Assembly: GCF_029626225.1 (NCBI RefSeq)
Contig: NZ_JARUBP010000001.1
Location: 558,001 to 622,000, forward strand
Reading direction: 5' to 3'
Source of the DNA: Asanoa sp. WMMD1127
Lineage (GTDB): Bacteria > Actinomycetota > Actinomycetes > Mycobacteriales > Micromonosporaceae
Length of the DNA: 64,000 nucleotides
Under the pieces are notes generated by a model that was not told the origin of the DNA, ran no database searches, and worked only from the letters and a program-made list of their open reading frames with translations. A program made the position numbers and the translations under genes. Positions 33,052 through 43,500 of the stretch are shown in pieces (position 1 is the stretch's first letter; the number at the start of each line of letters is the position of its first letter).

Positions 33052-35373
33052 ATGTCCCAGATGCCGAGCGACGCGGTCGCGGCGGGCTCCGGCCGACCGG
33101 CCAACGCCCCGGGCAAGCGCTCGCGCCGCAAGACGTGGCTGGTCAGCGGCCTGGCCGTGTTACTCATCATGTGCGGTGGCGGGGCGGCGATCGGCGCGTA
33201 CTACGTCGACACCGTGCCGCCGCCCGACGAGTTGGTGCTGCCGGAGTCGACGACGGTCTACTACGCCGACGGGAAGACGCCGATGGCGAAGCTGGGCACC
33301 GAGAATCGCACGATCCTGCCGTACGAGCAGATCAACGACGCGGTCAAGCAGGCCATTGTGGCGGCCGAGGATCGGACGTTCTGGACGAACGAGGGCATCG
33401 ACTTCCGCGGTGTGCTGCGCGCCGCGTGGAACAACGTCACCGGCGGTGATCGGCAGGGCGCCTCGACGATCACCCAGCAGTACGCCCGGATCGCCGCCGA
33501 TCTGCGCGGCGTCACCTACTCCCGCAAGCTGCGCGAGGCCGTCATGGCCTGGAAACTGGACGACAACCACAGCAAGGACGAGATACTCGGCTTCTATCTC
33601 AACACCGTGCCGTTCGGCCGCGGGGCGTACGGCATCGAGGCGGCGGCGCAGACGTTCTTCGGCAAGACGGCCCGCAAGGACGCGCCCCGCGAGAGCCAGC
33701 TGACCCAGTCGGAGGCCGCTGTGCTGGCCGCGATGGTCAAGCAGCCGGAGGCGAACCCGGACGACCCCGAGGGCCAGCCGGGCTACGACCCGAAGCGCAA
33801 CGACAAGGCTCGCCAGAACTCGATCGAGCGGTGGCGATACATCCGTGACGGGATGGTCGCGCTGGGCTATCTGTCCGCGGCCGAGGGCGCGGATCTCGCC
33901 TACCCGGACACCGTCCGTGACTACGATCCCCGGGCCGGTCAGTCCGGCCTCGACCGGCCGGCCGGGCTCGTCGTCAACCACGTGCTGAGCGAGCTGCGCG
34001 GCACCGAGCCGTTCAAGGACCGCCCGTTCGACTACGTCCGCAACGGCGGCTTCCGGATCGTGACGACGGTCGACAAGCGCGCACAGGACGCGGCCGAGGC
34101 CGCCGCGAACATCCACGGCGACAAGGCGCCGGACGTCGTGCGGGGACAACCCAGGAACTGGCAGTCCGCCCTGGTGGCCGTGGAGCCCGGCAGCGGCCGG
34201 GTGCTCGCGTACTACGGCGGCGACGACGGGCTCGGCGCCGACTACGCGGGCTGGTACCTCGACGACGAGGGCCAGGCCGCGGGGTTCGGGCAGCACCCAC
34301 CGGGCTCGTCGTTCAAGGTGTACGACCTCGCGGAGGCGCTGCGGAACGGCATCTCGCCGAAGCAGCGCTTCGACTCCCCCGCGACCCAGGAGTTCCCGAA
34401 GAGCGGCCGCACCCGCGACAGCGCGGCCGGTCCGATCCGCAACTCCGGCAGTGCGGCCTGCCAGCCGCAGTGCGCGCTGTGGGAGGCGACCGTCGCGTCG
34501 TTGAACACCACGTACTTCGGGCTCACCGAGCAGCTCGGCGTGCCCGCCGTCATCGACATGGCGCGCAAGGCCGGCGTCGAGTCGATGTGGGCCAACGAGC
34601 AGGGCAAGCCCGAGCCCGTGCGGGTCGACCTGCGCGAGACGTCAGGCCAGGAAGCCGCATCGCGGTTCTCCACCGAGGTCGGCATCGGCCAGTACGGCAT
34701 CACCGTGCAGGACCACGCCAACGGCATGGCGACGTTCGCGGCCGGCGGCAAGCGCGCGAACGCACACTTCGTCCGGTCGGTGTCCAAAGGGGACGACGAG
34801 CTCTACCAGGAGCAGTTGACGCAAACGGACGTGGGACTCAGCCCGGAGCAGGCCAAGCAGCTCAACTGGACGCTGCGCCGGGTCGAGGCCGCGAAGGTGC
34901 CGGACTGGGACGCGGCAGGCAAGACCGGCACGTGGCAGGCCGGCAAGAGCACCACGCAGAACCTGCACGCCTGGATGGTCGGCTACACCGGCGCGATGGC
35001 CGCGGCCGTCTGGCTCGGCACCACGGACGGCAAGCCGCTGCGCACCAAGGACGGCAGCTACGACGTGTACGGCGCGAGCCATCCGGGACGGATCTGGCAG
35101 CAGTTCATGACCGAGGCGGCAAAGGCGATGGACCTCGACCCGGACGACCACCGGTTCGCGCAGCCGGCGTTCCCGCAGGAAACGCCGTCCGCGGCCCCCA
35201 CGGCGGAAACGCCGGCGCCGTCGACCGGCAGTCCCGAGCCGACCGACACACCGCAACCGACGCCGTCGACCGAGCCGACGCCCACGCCCGCACCGACCAA
35301 GCCACCGAAGCCGACCCCCACCACCCGCCCGTCCAACCCGGTCACGCCGCCCCCACCACGAGAAGCGGCATGA
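33052..35373 (+). CDS. Bifunctional penicillin-binding protein (class A)
   Basis: Builds peptidoglycan: transglycosylase plus transpeptidase on one membrane-anchored chain (773 aa). A short cytosolic part, one membrane helix (about 30-52), then the GT51 domain with EDRTFW near 105 and ASTITQQY, and the transpeptidase with SSFK near 420, SLNTTY near 482 and KTGT near 625. The tail after about 705 is Pro/Thr-rich, typical of actinobacterial PBP1 proteins. The best start is uncertain: ATG 33052 is followed by another ATG, and GTG 33031 is also in frame; no strong ribosome site is visible. It diverges from the DUF998 operon and ends before a clear terminator hairpin. Confidence 0.95.
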   Translation: MSQMPSDAVAAGSGRPANAPGKRSRRKTWLVSGLAVLLIMCGGGAAIGAYYVDTVPPPDELVLPESTTVYYADGKTPMAKLGTENRTILPYEQINDAVKQAIVAAEDRTFWTNEGIDFRGVLRAAWNNVTGGDRQGASTITQQYARIAADLRGVTYSRKLREAVMAWKLDDNHSKDEILGFYLNTVPFGRGAYGIEAAAQTFFGKTARKDAPRESQLTQSEAAVLAAMVKQPEANPDDPEGQPGYDPKRNDKARQNSIERWRYIRDGMVALGYLSAAEGADLAYPDTVRDYDPRAGQSGLDRPAGLVVNHVLSELRGTEPFKDRPFDYVRNGGFRIVTTVDKRAQDAAEAAANIHGDKAPDVVRGQPRNWQSALVAVEPGSGRVLAYYGGDDGLGADYAGWYLDDEGQAAGFGQHPPGSSFKVYDLAEALRNGISPKQRFDSPATQEFPKSGRTRDSAAGPIRNSGSAACQPQCALWEATVASLNTTYFGLTEQLGVPAVIDMARKAGVESMWANEQGKPEPVRVDLRETSGQEAASRFSTEVGIGQYGITVQDHANGMATFAAGGKRANAHFVRSVSKGDDELYQEQLTQTDVGLSPEQAKQLNWTLRRVEAAKVPDWDAAGKTGTWQAGKSTTQNLHAWMVGYTGAMAAAVWLGTTDGKPLRTKDGSYDVYGASHPGRIWQQFMTEAAKAMDLDPDDHRFAQPAFPQETPSAAPTAETPAPSTGSPEPTDTPQPTPSTEPTPTPAPTKPPKPTPTTRPSNPVTPPPPREAA

Positions 35374-35395
35374 TCCAGACCTTGGCGAAGACAGC

Positions 35396-35426
35396 GCCGC
35401 CCTGGGCGACGTTCGCCCAGGGCGGC
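35396..35426. terminator. Bidirectional terminator hairpin between PBP and ABC permease
   Basis: Perfect 13-bp stem (35396-35408 with 35414-35426) around the 5-nt loop ACGTT, GC-rich, placed in the short gap between two convergent stops. There is no clear T-run on either side, which is common in high-GC actinobacteria. Confidence 0.8.
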
Positions 35427-35454
35427 ACGCGGTCGGCAGCCGTTGGCGTGGCCG

Positions 35455-36198
35455 TCAGGCCCGCTTCGTGAAGGTCGAGCGTGCCCAGGCGTAGCCGACG
35501 ACCGCGATGGCCACGCACCAGATCAGGGCGGGGATCACGTCCCCGGCTGCCGGTACGCCGTTGAGAAGTCCGCGCACGGTCTCGATGATCGGCGTAAAAG
35601 GCTGGTATTCGGCGAACTGCCGCAGGCCGGGTCCCATCTTCTCGGCGGGAACGATGGCGCTGCTGAAGAACGGCAACATGACCAGCGGTACGGTGGCCAG
35701 GCCCGCGGTCTCCGGGGACTTGGCCGAGAGCCCCAGCGCGACGGTGAACCATCCGGCCGCGACGGCGAGCAGCACGACGATTCCCGCGATGGCGAGCCAG
35801 TCGCGCAGGCCGGCGGTCGGGCTGAAGCCGAGCAGGAACGCGACGCCGACGAGGGCGGCGATGGCGATCAGGTTGGTCAACACACTGGCGACGACGTGGC
35901 CGGTGAGCACCGCGCCGCGGGACACGTCCATGACCTTGAACCGGTTGATGATGCCCTTGGTCATGTCGGCGTTGACGGACGTCGCGACCGATCCGAGGCC
36001 GTAGCAGACGGCCAGCAGCATCAGCCCCGGCGTGGCGTAGTCGATGTAGTCGACGCCGACGGCGAAAGCGTCGCCGAACATGTACACGAACATCAGCATG
36101 ATCACGATCGGCATCAGGACCGCGTTGAACACCGAGGTGGGGTTGCGGGCTATGTGCTTGGCGTTGCGGCGCAGCATCACCAGCGCGTGGGACTTCAT
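35455..36198 (-). CDS. ABC-2 permease (DrrB-like), second exporter
   Basis: Membrane component (247 aa) of an ABC exporter with six helices and family motifs YIDYATPGLMLLAV and VNADMTKGIINRFKVMDVSRGAV. The start is ATG 36198, overlapping the end of the ATPase gene (ATGA); the longer open frame to the right reads the ATPase gene in a wrong frame. With the upstream ATPase it makes a complete DrrAB-type exporter, distinct from the one in the biosynthetic locus. The likely role is drug or lipid efflux. Confidence 0.94.
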   Translation of the reverse strand: MKSHALVMLRRNAKHIARNPTSVFNAVLMPIVIMLMFVYMFGDAFAVGVDYIDYATPGLMLLAVCYGLGSVATSVNADMTKGIINRFKVMDVSRGAVLTGHVVASVLTNLIAIAALVGVAFLLGFSPTAGLRDWLAIAGIVVLLAVAAGWFTVALGLSAKSPETAGLATVPLVMLPFFSSAIVPAEKMGPGLRQFAEYQPFTPIIETVRGLLNGVPAAGDVIPALIWCVAIAVVGYAWARSTFTKRA

Positions 36199-37130
36199 GG
36201 TGCGACCACCTCTGCGGTGTGGCCCGTGAGGGCGAGGAAGACGTCGTCGAGGTCGGGGGTGTGCACCGACAGTTCGTCGGCTTCGAGGGAGTACTCGTCG
36301 AGCCGATCCAGCAGGGCCCGCAGCGACTTGGTCCCGCCGTCGCCCGGTACCCGCAGCGTCAGGGCGTCGTCGTCGCGGGTGGCTTCGGGTAGGGCCTGCG
36401 CGGCGGCGGCGAGCTCCACGGCGGTGGTGAACCGCAACCGCACGTGGGTGCCGGGGATCTGGCGCTTGAGCTCGTCGGGTGTGCCCTGGGCGACCAGGCG
36501 GCCCTGGTCGAGCACCGCGATCCGGTCGGCGAGCTGGTCGGCCTCCTCCAGGTACTGCGTGGTGAGGAAGACGGTGACGCCGTCGGAGACCAGCCCGCGC
36601 ACGATCGACCACATGGTGTGCCGGCTGCGCGGGTCCAGTCCGGTGGTCGGCTCGTCCAGGAAGATGATCTGCGGGTTGCCGACGAGGGTCATCGCCAGGT
36701 CGAGTTTGCGGCGCATGCCGCCGGAGTAGGTCGAGGCGGCCTTGTCCGCCGATCCGGTGAGCTCGAACCGTTCCAGCAGCTCGGTGACGACGCGCTCGCC
36801 GTGGCGCACGCTGCTGAGGTCGACCATCAGCCGCAGGTTCTCGCGGCCGGTCAGCAGCTCGTCGACGGCGGCGAACTGGCCGGTGACGCCGATCGCGGCA
36901 CGCACCAGCCTGGCCTCGGTCGCGACGTCGTGGCCGGCGACGCGGACTGTCCCGCCGTCGGCCTTCATCAGGGTGGTCAGCACGTTGACGGTGGTGGTCT
37001 TGCCCGCCCCGTTCGGGCCGAGCAGCGAGAACACCGTGCCCGCCGGGATCTCGAAGTCGATCCCGTCGAGCACGACCTTGTCCTTGTACGCCTTGCGTAG
37101 CCCGGAGACCGCGACCGCGGGCGTCGTCAC
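36195..37130 (-). CDS. DrrA-type ABC ATPase, second exporter
   Basis: ATPase (311 aa) with Walker A GPNGAGKT, signature YSGGMRRKLDLA, Walker B IIFLDEP, and the DrrA-type C-terminal extension ending LDDVFLALTG. GTG 37130 is the start: GGAGGTGA lies just upstream, and the adenine-nucleotide domain begins at once (VAVSGLRKAYKDKVVLDG). A longer frame to 37346 has no ribosome site and overlaps a separate 22-codon ORF, whose stop overlaps this start. It forms one operon with the permease. The AfsR-like gene at 37381-40458 is upstream on the same strand and may control it. Confidence 0.95.
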   Translation of the reverse strand: MTTPAVAVSGLRKAYKDKVVLDGIDFEIPAGTVFSLLGPNGAGKTTTVNVLTTLMKADGGTVRVAGHDVATEARLVRAAIGVTGQFAAVDELLTGRENLRLMVDLSSVRHGERVVTELLERFELTGSADKAASTYSGGMRRKLDLAMTLVGNPQIIFLDEPTTGLDPRSRHTMWSIVRGLVSDGVTVFLTTQYLEEADQLADRIAVLDQGRLVAQGTPDELKRQIPGTHVRLRFTTAVELAAAAQALPEATRDDDALTLRVPGDGGTKSLRALLDRLDEYSLEADELSVHTPDLDDVFLALTGHTAEVVAP

Positions 37131-37195
37131 GCGGTCACCTCCGCCGCGGCTGTGGAGAGCTTCAGTTCGTCCTGCCCGGACAGGGAGATGGGCAT
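37127..37195 (-). CDS. 22-codon ORF translationally coupled to the ABC ATPase
   Basis: Very short ORF not found by a usual length cut-off. ATG 37195 is preceded by AAGGAG with a 9-bp spacing. It encodes MPISLSGQDELKLSTAAAEV followed by Thr-Ala, and stops in the GTGA overlap with the ABC ATPase start. The perfect ribosome site and the coupled stop/start suggest it is translated, either as a leader that sets ATPase expression or as a small peptide. The sequence has no Cys and no double-Gly motif, so it is not a clear lantibiotic-type precursor. A decayed gene tail is the main alternative. Confidence 0.55.
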   Translation of the reverse strand: MPISLSGQDELKLSTAAAEVTA

Positions 37196-37380
37196 GGTGC
37201 TGTGCTCCTTGCGAGTCGTGATCGTCGGTCCGCGCCGTGGCGCGGACGCCGGGGCGGTCTGCCGCCTCGATGGCTCGAACGATCGCGCCTAGCGCTGTCG
37301 CCAGATCGTCGCGGGGCTGTCGCGGCGCTGTCACCGGCGCCGACACGGCCGCTCGCGGCAGGCCTAGCTGGTGCGATCAG

Positions 37381-40300
37381 TCACGGGGCGGCCAGGGCCG
37401 CGATCCGTTCCAGCGCGTCCTGCCTCGGCAGGGCTGCTCCCCGGCGGTAGATCTCGCGGTAGCCGGCGGCACCGAGGGTTCGGCCGAGCTCGATCCTCAG
37501 CCGGGCCACGAATTTGTCGGTATCTTGTGATCGTCCGCGGATGGCCTCGCTCATGCCGAGCGTCTCGGCCGCGCGCTCCGGTTCGCCTTCCAGCATCAGC
37601 AACCGGGCCACGCACTCCGCGTGGACCGCGATGGTAGCGCTGTTACCGAAGGTGAAGGTGCCGCGCAGCGCCCTGGGCAGCTGTTCGCGTGCCCCAGCCA
37701 CCGCCCCTTCCGCGAGCCGGTTGTAGAGTCTGCCGGCTGCCAGCAGGTCGCGGCGTAGTTCGTCGGGAAAGGGCAGGCGGTGCAGCAGTGTTTCGAGCTG
37801 ATCCAGCGCACGGTCAGCCGCTTCCAAGTCACCCAGCTGGGCGAAGACGTAGGCGAGGTTGTACAGCATCTCGGCCTCCATCCGGCGCTGACCGCGAAGC
37901 CGTGCCTGGCGCATCGAGGCGACGACGTCGTCACGAGCCCCTTCGAGGTCACCACTCCGGGCCCGCGTACGGGCGACCGCGGACCTGGTGTGGAAGACGA
38001 GTTCCTCGGTGTTCAGCTCGGCGCTGATCACCGCGGCGCGTTCGAAGACGGCGATCGCCTCGGCGAACTCACCGCGCGTGGCATGGTCGCGGCCGATCGC
38101 GAGCAGGCACAGGATGATCCCCCACCGGTCGCCGACCTCTTCGAAGCCACGCAACGCCTCATGCCGGGAGTGTGTCCCGGTCGCCAGATCGCCCCGTTCG
38201 GTGAGGACGAAGTCATGCGCCCACAATGCGCTGGCGCGGATCCAGGGATCAGGCGAGCGGTATTTCTCCTCCGGTGGTGCCTGGCTCACCAGGTGCACCA
38301 TCCGCAGCAGCGGTAGCGCCGGGTGGAAGCCCAGGGTCTTGTCCTTGTCCACGAGGCGTACGGCGGTGAAGGCCGCACGCGCGTCCTCGGGCACGGCATC
38401 CCCTAGGTCGAGGACGGCATCGAGATAGGTCGAGAACTGGGTGGTCATGCCACGGATACCCCAGTACCAGAGCAACGCGCGAACGAAGCGGGCGGCCGTG
38501 GGGGCGTCTGACGCGGCCAGCGCGGTCCGCAGCGCGCGGACCAGGTTGTGGTGCTCGGAGTCGAGCTGCGCGATCGCCTCCAGCTGGGCTCTGGTGCGCA
38601 GCAGCGGTTCCTGCTCCTCGGCCAGCGCCAGATAGTAGGCGGAGAAGCGGTCGGCGATCCCGGCTTCGAGCCGTGCGGCCGCGAAGGCGCGGACGCTTTC
38701 CAGCATCCGGTAGCGCTGCCCGCTGTGCTGCACGATGGACTTCTCGATCAGCGAGCTGAGAACGTAGAGCACCTCCTCGGCTGGCAGCGTCTCGTCGGTG
38801 CAGATCGCTTCCAGGGCGGCGAGCGTCGCCCCACCGGGAAATACCGACAGTCGGCTCGCGAGCGTCCGCTCCGCCGCATCGAGCAGTTCCCAGCTCCACT
38901 CCAGGGTCGCGAGCAGGGTCCGCTGGCGGGGCAGGGCGATGCGGCTGCCGGAGGTCAGCAACCGGAACCGGTCGTCGAGCCGCTCGGCGACCTGCTCCAC
39001 GCTCATCGCGCGAAGCCTGGCCGCGGCCAGTTCCAGGGCGAGCGGCAGGCCGTCGAGCCGCCGGCAGATCTCCACGACCGCGGTGACCGTGGTCTCGTCA
39101 AGGACGAAGTCGTCCCGTGCGTAGGCGGCCCGGTCGGTGAACAGCCGAACGGCAGGTGAAGCCAGCGCCTCGACCGCGTTCGCGCCCAGCGCCGGCACGG
39201 CCAGCGGCTGCAGCCGCAGCAGCGCCTCCCCGTCGACGGCGACCGGCTCCCGGCTCGTGGTGATGATCCGCAGGTGAGGCAGCCGTTGCAGGAGCGTGCC
39301 CGCCAGTTCAGCCACGGCACCGATCAGATGCTCACAGTTATCGAGAATGAGCATGGCGTCATCGACGTCCAGCAGCTCGACCAGGCGATCGACCGGACCA
39401 GACTGCTGGCTCTGCACGCTGCCGTAGAAGCGGCCGAAAGCGGAGCTCAGCGTGCCGAGCACCGAATCCGCGAGGTCCTGTGGCCGGGCCACCTCGGCGA
39501 GCGGGACGAACCAGCACGGCCCGTGACGGTCTGCCGCCGCGGCGTCGGCCATCTCCACGGCGAGACGGGTCTTGCCCGAGCCGCCCGGCCCCACGATCGA
39601 CACCAGCCGCGAGCCGGTCACCAGCCGGCCGAGCTGCGCCAACTCGGCATCCCGGCCGACGAAACCGGTCAGCCATGCCGGCAACCGCCGGGATGCCGAT
39701 GCGATGTGCGCGACCGGGCGCTCGAACTCGCCACGGAGCAACGCCAGGTGAGCCCGCCGCAGCGACGGCGACGGGTCCACGCCGAGTTCCTCAGCGAGCG
39801 CGTGCCGGGCGGCCTCGAACACCGCGAGTGCATCGGACTGGCGGCCGGCCGCCCCCAGGGCCCGCATGCGCAGCTCCGCCAGCCGCTCACTCAACGGGTG
39901 CGCGGCCGCCGCCGACTGAAGACCGGCCAGGACCTCCGCGTACCTCCCGAGGCGCAGCTCCGCGTCGAACCGATCCTCTTCAGCAGCGGCCCGCAGCTCG
40001 TCGAGCCTGACGACCGCCTTCCGAGCGAACGGCGCCTCGCGCACATCGGTCAGTGCGCCGCCGCGCCACAGGCTCAGGCCCTCGCTCAGGAGCGCAGACG
40101 CCTCTCGACAGCGCCCGGCGGCCAGCTCGCGGCGGCCCTGTCCGGCCAGCCCCTCGAAGCGATGCACGTCGACGTCGCCGGCCGGCACCGGCAAGCGGTA
40201 ACCACCGGGCGTCAACTCGACCGTGGCCGGTGTCCCCAAAGCCCTGCGGAGGCGGGCGACGAGACTGTGCAGCGCGCCGGCCGCATCCACCCGCGCTTCC

Positions 40301-40458
40301 TCACCCCACAGGTCGCTGATCAACGCTTCTGCCGGAACTGGATGCCCCGCGTCCAGGGCGAGGCGGGCCAACAGCATCCGCAGCCGGGCGCCGCTCAGCT
40401 CGATCGGCGTCCCGTCCACGGCGAAGGCCTGCACCGAACCGAGAAGAGCCACCCGCAC
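37381..40458 (-). CDS. AfsR/SARP-like BTAD regulator with NTPase domain (copy A)
   Basis: Large transcriptional regulator (1025 aa) of the kind that switches secondary-metabolite and stress genes. Domain order: OmpR-type winged helix (about 15-90; LISDLWGEEARVDAAGALHS), BTAD (95-245), an NB-ARC/STAND-type NTPase with P-loop GPGGSGKT near 290 and LILDNCEHLI as Walker B, then a TPR-like C-terminal half. GTG 40458 starts the same way as copy B. It is divergent from copy B and nearly colinear with it, with long identical stretches such as LDDRFRLLTSGSR and ALPRQRTLLAT. The second DrrAB operon lies directly downstream on the same strand, a likely target. Confidence 0.93.
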   Translation of the reverse strand: MRVALLGSVQAFAVDGTPIELSGARLRMLLARLALDAGHPVPAEALISDLWGEEARVDAAGALHSLVARLRRALGTPATVELTPGGYRLPVPAGDVDVHRFEGLAGQGRRELAAGRCREASALLSEGLSLWRGGALTDVREAPFARKAVVRLDELRAAAEEDRFDAELRLGRYAEVLAGLQSAAAAHPLSERLAELRMRALGAAGRQSDALAVFEAARHALAEELGVDPSPSLRRAHLALLRGEFERPVAHIASASRRLPAWLTGFVGRDAELAQLGRLVTGSRLVSIVGPGGSGKTRLAVEMADAAAADRHGPCWFVPLAEVARPQDLADSVLGTLSSAFGRFYGSVQSQQSGPVDRLVELLDVDDAMLILDNCEHLIGAVAELAGTLLQRLPHLRIITTSREPVAVDGEALLRLQPLAVPALGANAVEALASPAVRLFTDRAAYARDDFVLDETTVTAVVEICRRLDGLPLALELAAARLRAMSVEQVAERLDDRFRLLTSGSRIALPRQRTLLATLEWSWELLDAAERTLASRLSVFPGGATLAALEAICTDETLPAEEVLYVLSSLIEKSIVQHSGQRYRMLESVRAFAAARLEAGIADRFSAYYLALAEEQEPLLRTRAQLEAIAQLDSEHHNLVRALRTALAASDAPTAARFVRALLWYWGIRGMTTQFSTYLDAVLDLGDAVPEDARAAFTAVRLVDKDKTLGFHPALPLLRMVHLVSQAPPEEKYRSPDPWIRASALWAHDFVLTERGDLATGTHSRHEALRGFEEVGDRWGIILCLLAIGRDHATRGEFAEAIAVFERAAVISAELNTEELVFHTRSAVARTRARSGDLEGARDDVVASMRQARLRGQRRMEAEMLYNLAYVFAQLGDLEAADRALDQLETLLHRLPFPDELRRDLLAAGRLYNRLAEGAVAGAREQLPRALRGTFTFGNSATIAVHAECVARLLMLEGEPERAAETLGMSEAIRGRSQDTDKFVARLRIELGRTLGAAGYREIYRRGAALPRQDALERIAALAAP

Positions 40459-40550
40459 CCGACGAGCTTGCCACAGAGATCAGGCCGGCACCTGGTCAGC
40501 GATCATGACAGCGGCGGTCCGTTGCCCCGATCATGTGGCAGGCTTCGCGG
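40459..40550. promoter_or_regulatory. Shared divergent promoter of the two AfsR-like paralogues
   Basis: The 92-bp gap shows symmetry: AGCTTGCCAC near the left start and GTGGCAGGCT near the right start are reverse complements with one mismatch, and both sit about 15 bp before their GTG starts. The inverted duplication that created the paralogues therefore includes the upstream control sequence. Each copy may carry a binding site for one or both regulators. No clean -35/-10 pair was seen. Confidence 0.5.
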
Positions 40551-43500
40551 GTGCGATCAGCGCTGCTCGGACCGGTTCAGGCGCTCTCTGCGGACGGGAC
40601 GCCCGTCGAGCTGAGCGGCGTCCGGTTACGGATGCTGCTGGCCCGGCTCGCGCTGGAAGCGGGCCGCCCGGTCTCGGCGGAGACGCTGATCAGCGACCTG
40701 TGGGGTGAACAGGCGCCGGCCGACACCAACGCCGCACTCCACAGCCTGGTTGCCCGCCTACGCCGAGCCCTGGGGGCCGCGTGCATGATCGAGCTGGTAC
40801 CCGGCGGGTACCGGCTGCCCCTGGCGACCCATGAGGTCGACGCACACCGCTTCGAGGAGCTGGCCGAGCAGGGTCGCCGCGAGCTGGCCGCCGGCCGCTG
40901 TCGTGAGGCGTCTGCGCTGCTGAGCGAAGGTCTGGCGCTGTGGCGCGGAGACGCGCTGTCCGACGTTCTCGACGCCCCGTTCGCCGCGAGGTTCGCGCTC
41001 CGGCTCCACGAGCTGAGGGCCAGGGCCGAGGAGGACCGCTTCGAGGCGGAGCTGCGCCTGGGCCGGCACGTCGAGATCTTGGCCGCCCTCGGGACGGCGA
41101 GCGCGGCTCATCCGCTGAACGAGCGCCTGGCCCAGCTGCGCATGCGGGCGCTGGCGACGGCCGGCCGCCAGTCCGACGCGCTGGCGGCGTACGACGCGAC
41201 CCGCAGGGCGCTCGCGGAGGAGCTGGGGGTTGACCCCTCCCCGCAACTCCAACAGGCCCAGCTGGCCCTGCTGCGAGGCGAGTTCGAGCGCTCGATCGCG
41301 CAGCCGGCGTCCGCCGCACACCAACTGCCCGCCAGACTGACCAGCTTCGTCGGCCGCGAGGTCGAACTGGCCCAGCTAGCGCGGCTGACGTCGGCGTCGC
41401 GCCTGGTCACGGTCGTCGGGCCAGGCGGGTCAGGCAAGACCCGGCTCGCCCTGGAGCTGTGCGACGCCGCCCTGGCAGACGGCCACGGCCCGCGCCGGTT
41501 CGTGCCCCTGGCGGACGTGACCCGCCCGCAGGACCTGGCCGAGTCGATGCTGAGCACGCTGAGCTCGGCCCACGGCCGCCTGTACGCCGACGGGCGCAAC
41601 CAGCACACCGGTCCGGTCGATCGCCTCGCCGAGCTGCTGGACCTCGACGACGTCCTGCTGATCCTGGACAACTGCGAGCACTTGATCGAGGCCGTGGCCG
41701 AGCTGGCCGGCGCTCTGCTCGCACGCCTGCCCAATCTGCGGATCCTGGCCACCGCCAGGGAACCGCTGGCCATCGACGGCGAGGCGCTGTTCCGGCTGCA
41801 GCCGCTGCCGGTGCCCGCGGCAGGCTCGAATACGACCGAGGCGGCCGCCGTACCCGCGGTGCACCTGTTCGTCGACCGGGCCACCAGGGCACGCGGAGAT
41901 TTCGCCCTGGACGAGACCACGGTCGCCGCGGTGGTGGAGATCTGTAGACGGCTCGACGGCCTGCCGCTGGCGCTGGAGCTGGCCGCAGCCAGGCTGCGCG
42001 CGATGAGCGTGGAACAGATCGCCCAGCGGCTCGATGACCGGTTCCGATTGCTGACCTCAGGCAGCCGTACCGCGCTGCCTCGCCAGCGGACCCTGCTCGC
42101 GACCGTGGAATGGAGCTGGGACCTGCTGGACGAGGCCGAGCAGAACCTCGCCGGCCGGCTGTCGGCGTTCCCGGGCGGCGCGACTCTCGCCGCGTTGGAA
42201 AGGATCTGCGCCGACGAGACGCTGCCGGCCGGGGACGTGCTCTACGTCGTCAGCTCGCTGGTCGAGAAGTCCATCGTGCAGCACACCGGGCAGCACTACC
42301 GGATGCTGGAGAGCATCCGCGCCTTCGCAGCCGCGCGGCTGCCACAGCAGAGCGCGGGGCTCACCGGACGCTTCTGCGACTACTACCTGGCGCTGGCCGA
42401 GGAACAGGAACCCCTGCTGCGCACCCGACACCAGCTGGACGCCATCGCCATCCTCGACGCCGAACAACACAACCTGGTCCATGCGCTGCGCGCCGCGTTG
42501 AGCGCATCGGCGGCAGCCACCGCCGCGCGATTCGTCCGCGCGCTGCTCTGGTACTGGGGCGTCCGAGGCCTGAGTGACCAGTTCGCTACCTATCTCGACG
42601 CGGTGCTCAGCCTGGGCGACGCGGTGCCCGAGCCGGAACGCGGAGCCTTGAGCGCCGTCCGCCTCGGCAGGAGCGGAGGCGTCGACCTGCACACCATGGG
42701 CCGGCACCCCGCCGCGCCGCTGCTGCGCATGGCGCAACTGGTCGGTCAGGACCAGCATTCGCCCGACCCGTGGAAGCGGGCCAGTGCGCTGTGGGCCCAC
42801 GACTTCGTCCTCAACGAGCAGGGCGACCTGCACACCGGCACCGCGGCGCGCCACGAGGCGTTGCGCTTGTTCGAACAGGTGGGCGACCGGTGGGGCCTGG
42901 TGATGTGCCTGCTGCCGATCGGGCGTGATCATGCCTTGCGTGGCGACTACCCCGAAGCGATAGCGCTTTTCGAAAGAGCAGCTGCCGTCAGCGCCGAGCT
43001 GGGCACCGACGAGCACATCTACTTCAGCAAGGACGTGCTGGCCAGGTGCCGGGCCCGCAGCGGCGACCTCGAGGGCGCGCGTGACGACATTCTGGCTGCC
43101 AGTCGCCAGGCACGACAGCAAGGTCAACGTCGGCTCGAAGCCAGGTTCCTCTGCTCTCTGGCGTCCCACTACAGCCACCTGGGTGACATCGACAGCGCCG
43201 ACCGGGAGCTGGACCGGCTGGAAACCCTCGTGCACCACCTGCCGTATCCGCGGGAACTGGCGCTCGACGTGGTGGCCGATTACCGGATGTTCAACCGCCT
43301 GGTCGAAGGGGCGGCGGACTCCGCCCGAGCGCTGCTGCCCCGAACTCTGCGCGCCGGCTTCCAGTGCGGCAGCAGCTTCGACCTCGCCCGGCACGCCCAG
43401 TATCTGGCGCGGCTGCTGATGTTGGAAGGTGACCTGGAAGGCGCGGCCGAAGCGCTGGGCATGAGCGAAGCCATCCGCGGAACAACATTCGAGGTCGACC

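Noticed and set aside
35180-35365. Pro/Thr-rich repeats at the end of the PBP
   Set aside because: Common disordered tail of actinobacterial penicillin-binding proteins.
37131-37346. N-terminal extension of the second ABC ATPase
   Set aside because: No ribosome site; it overlaps the coupled 22-codon ORF and the nucleotide-binding domain starts right after GTG 37130.
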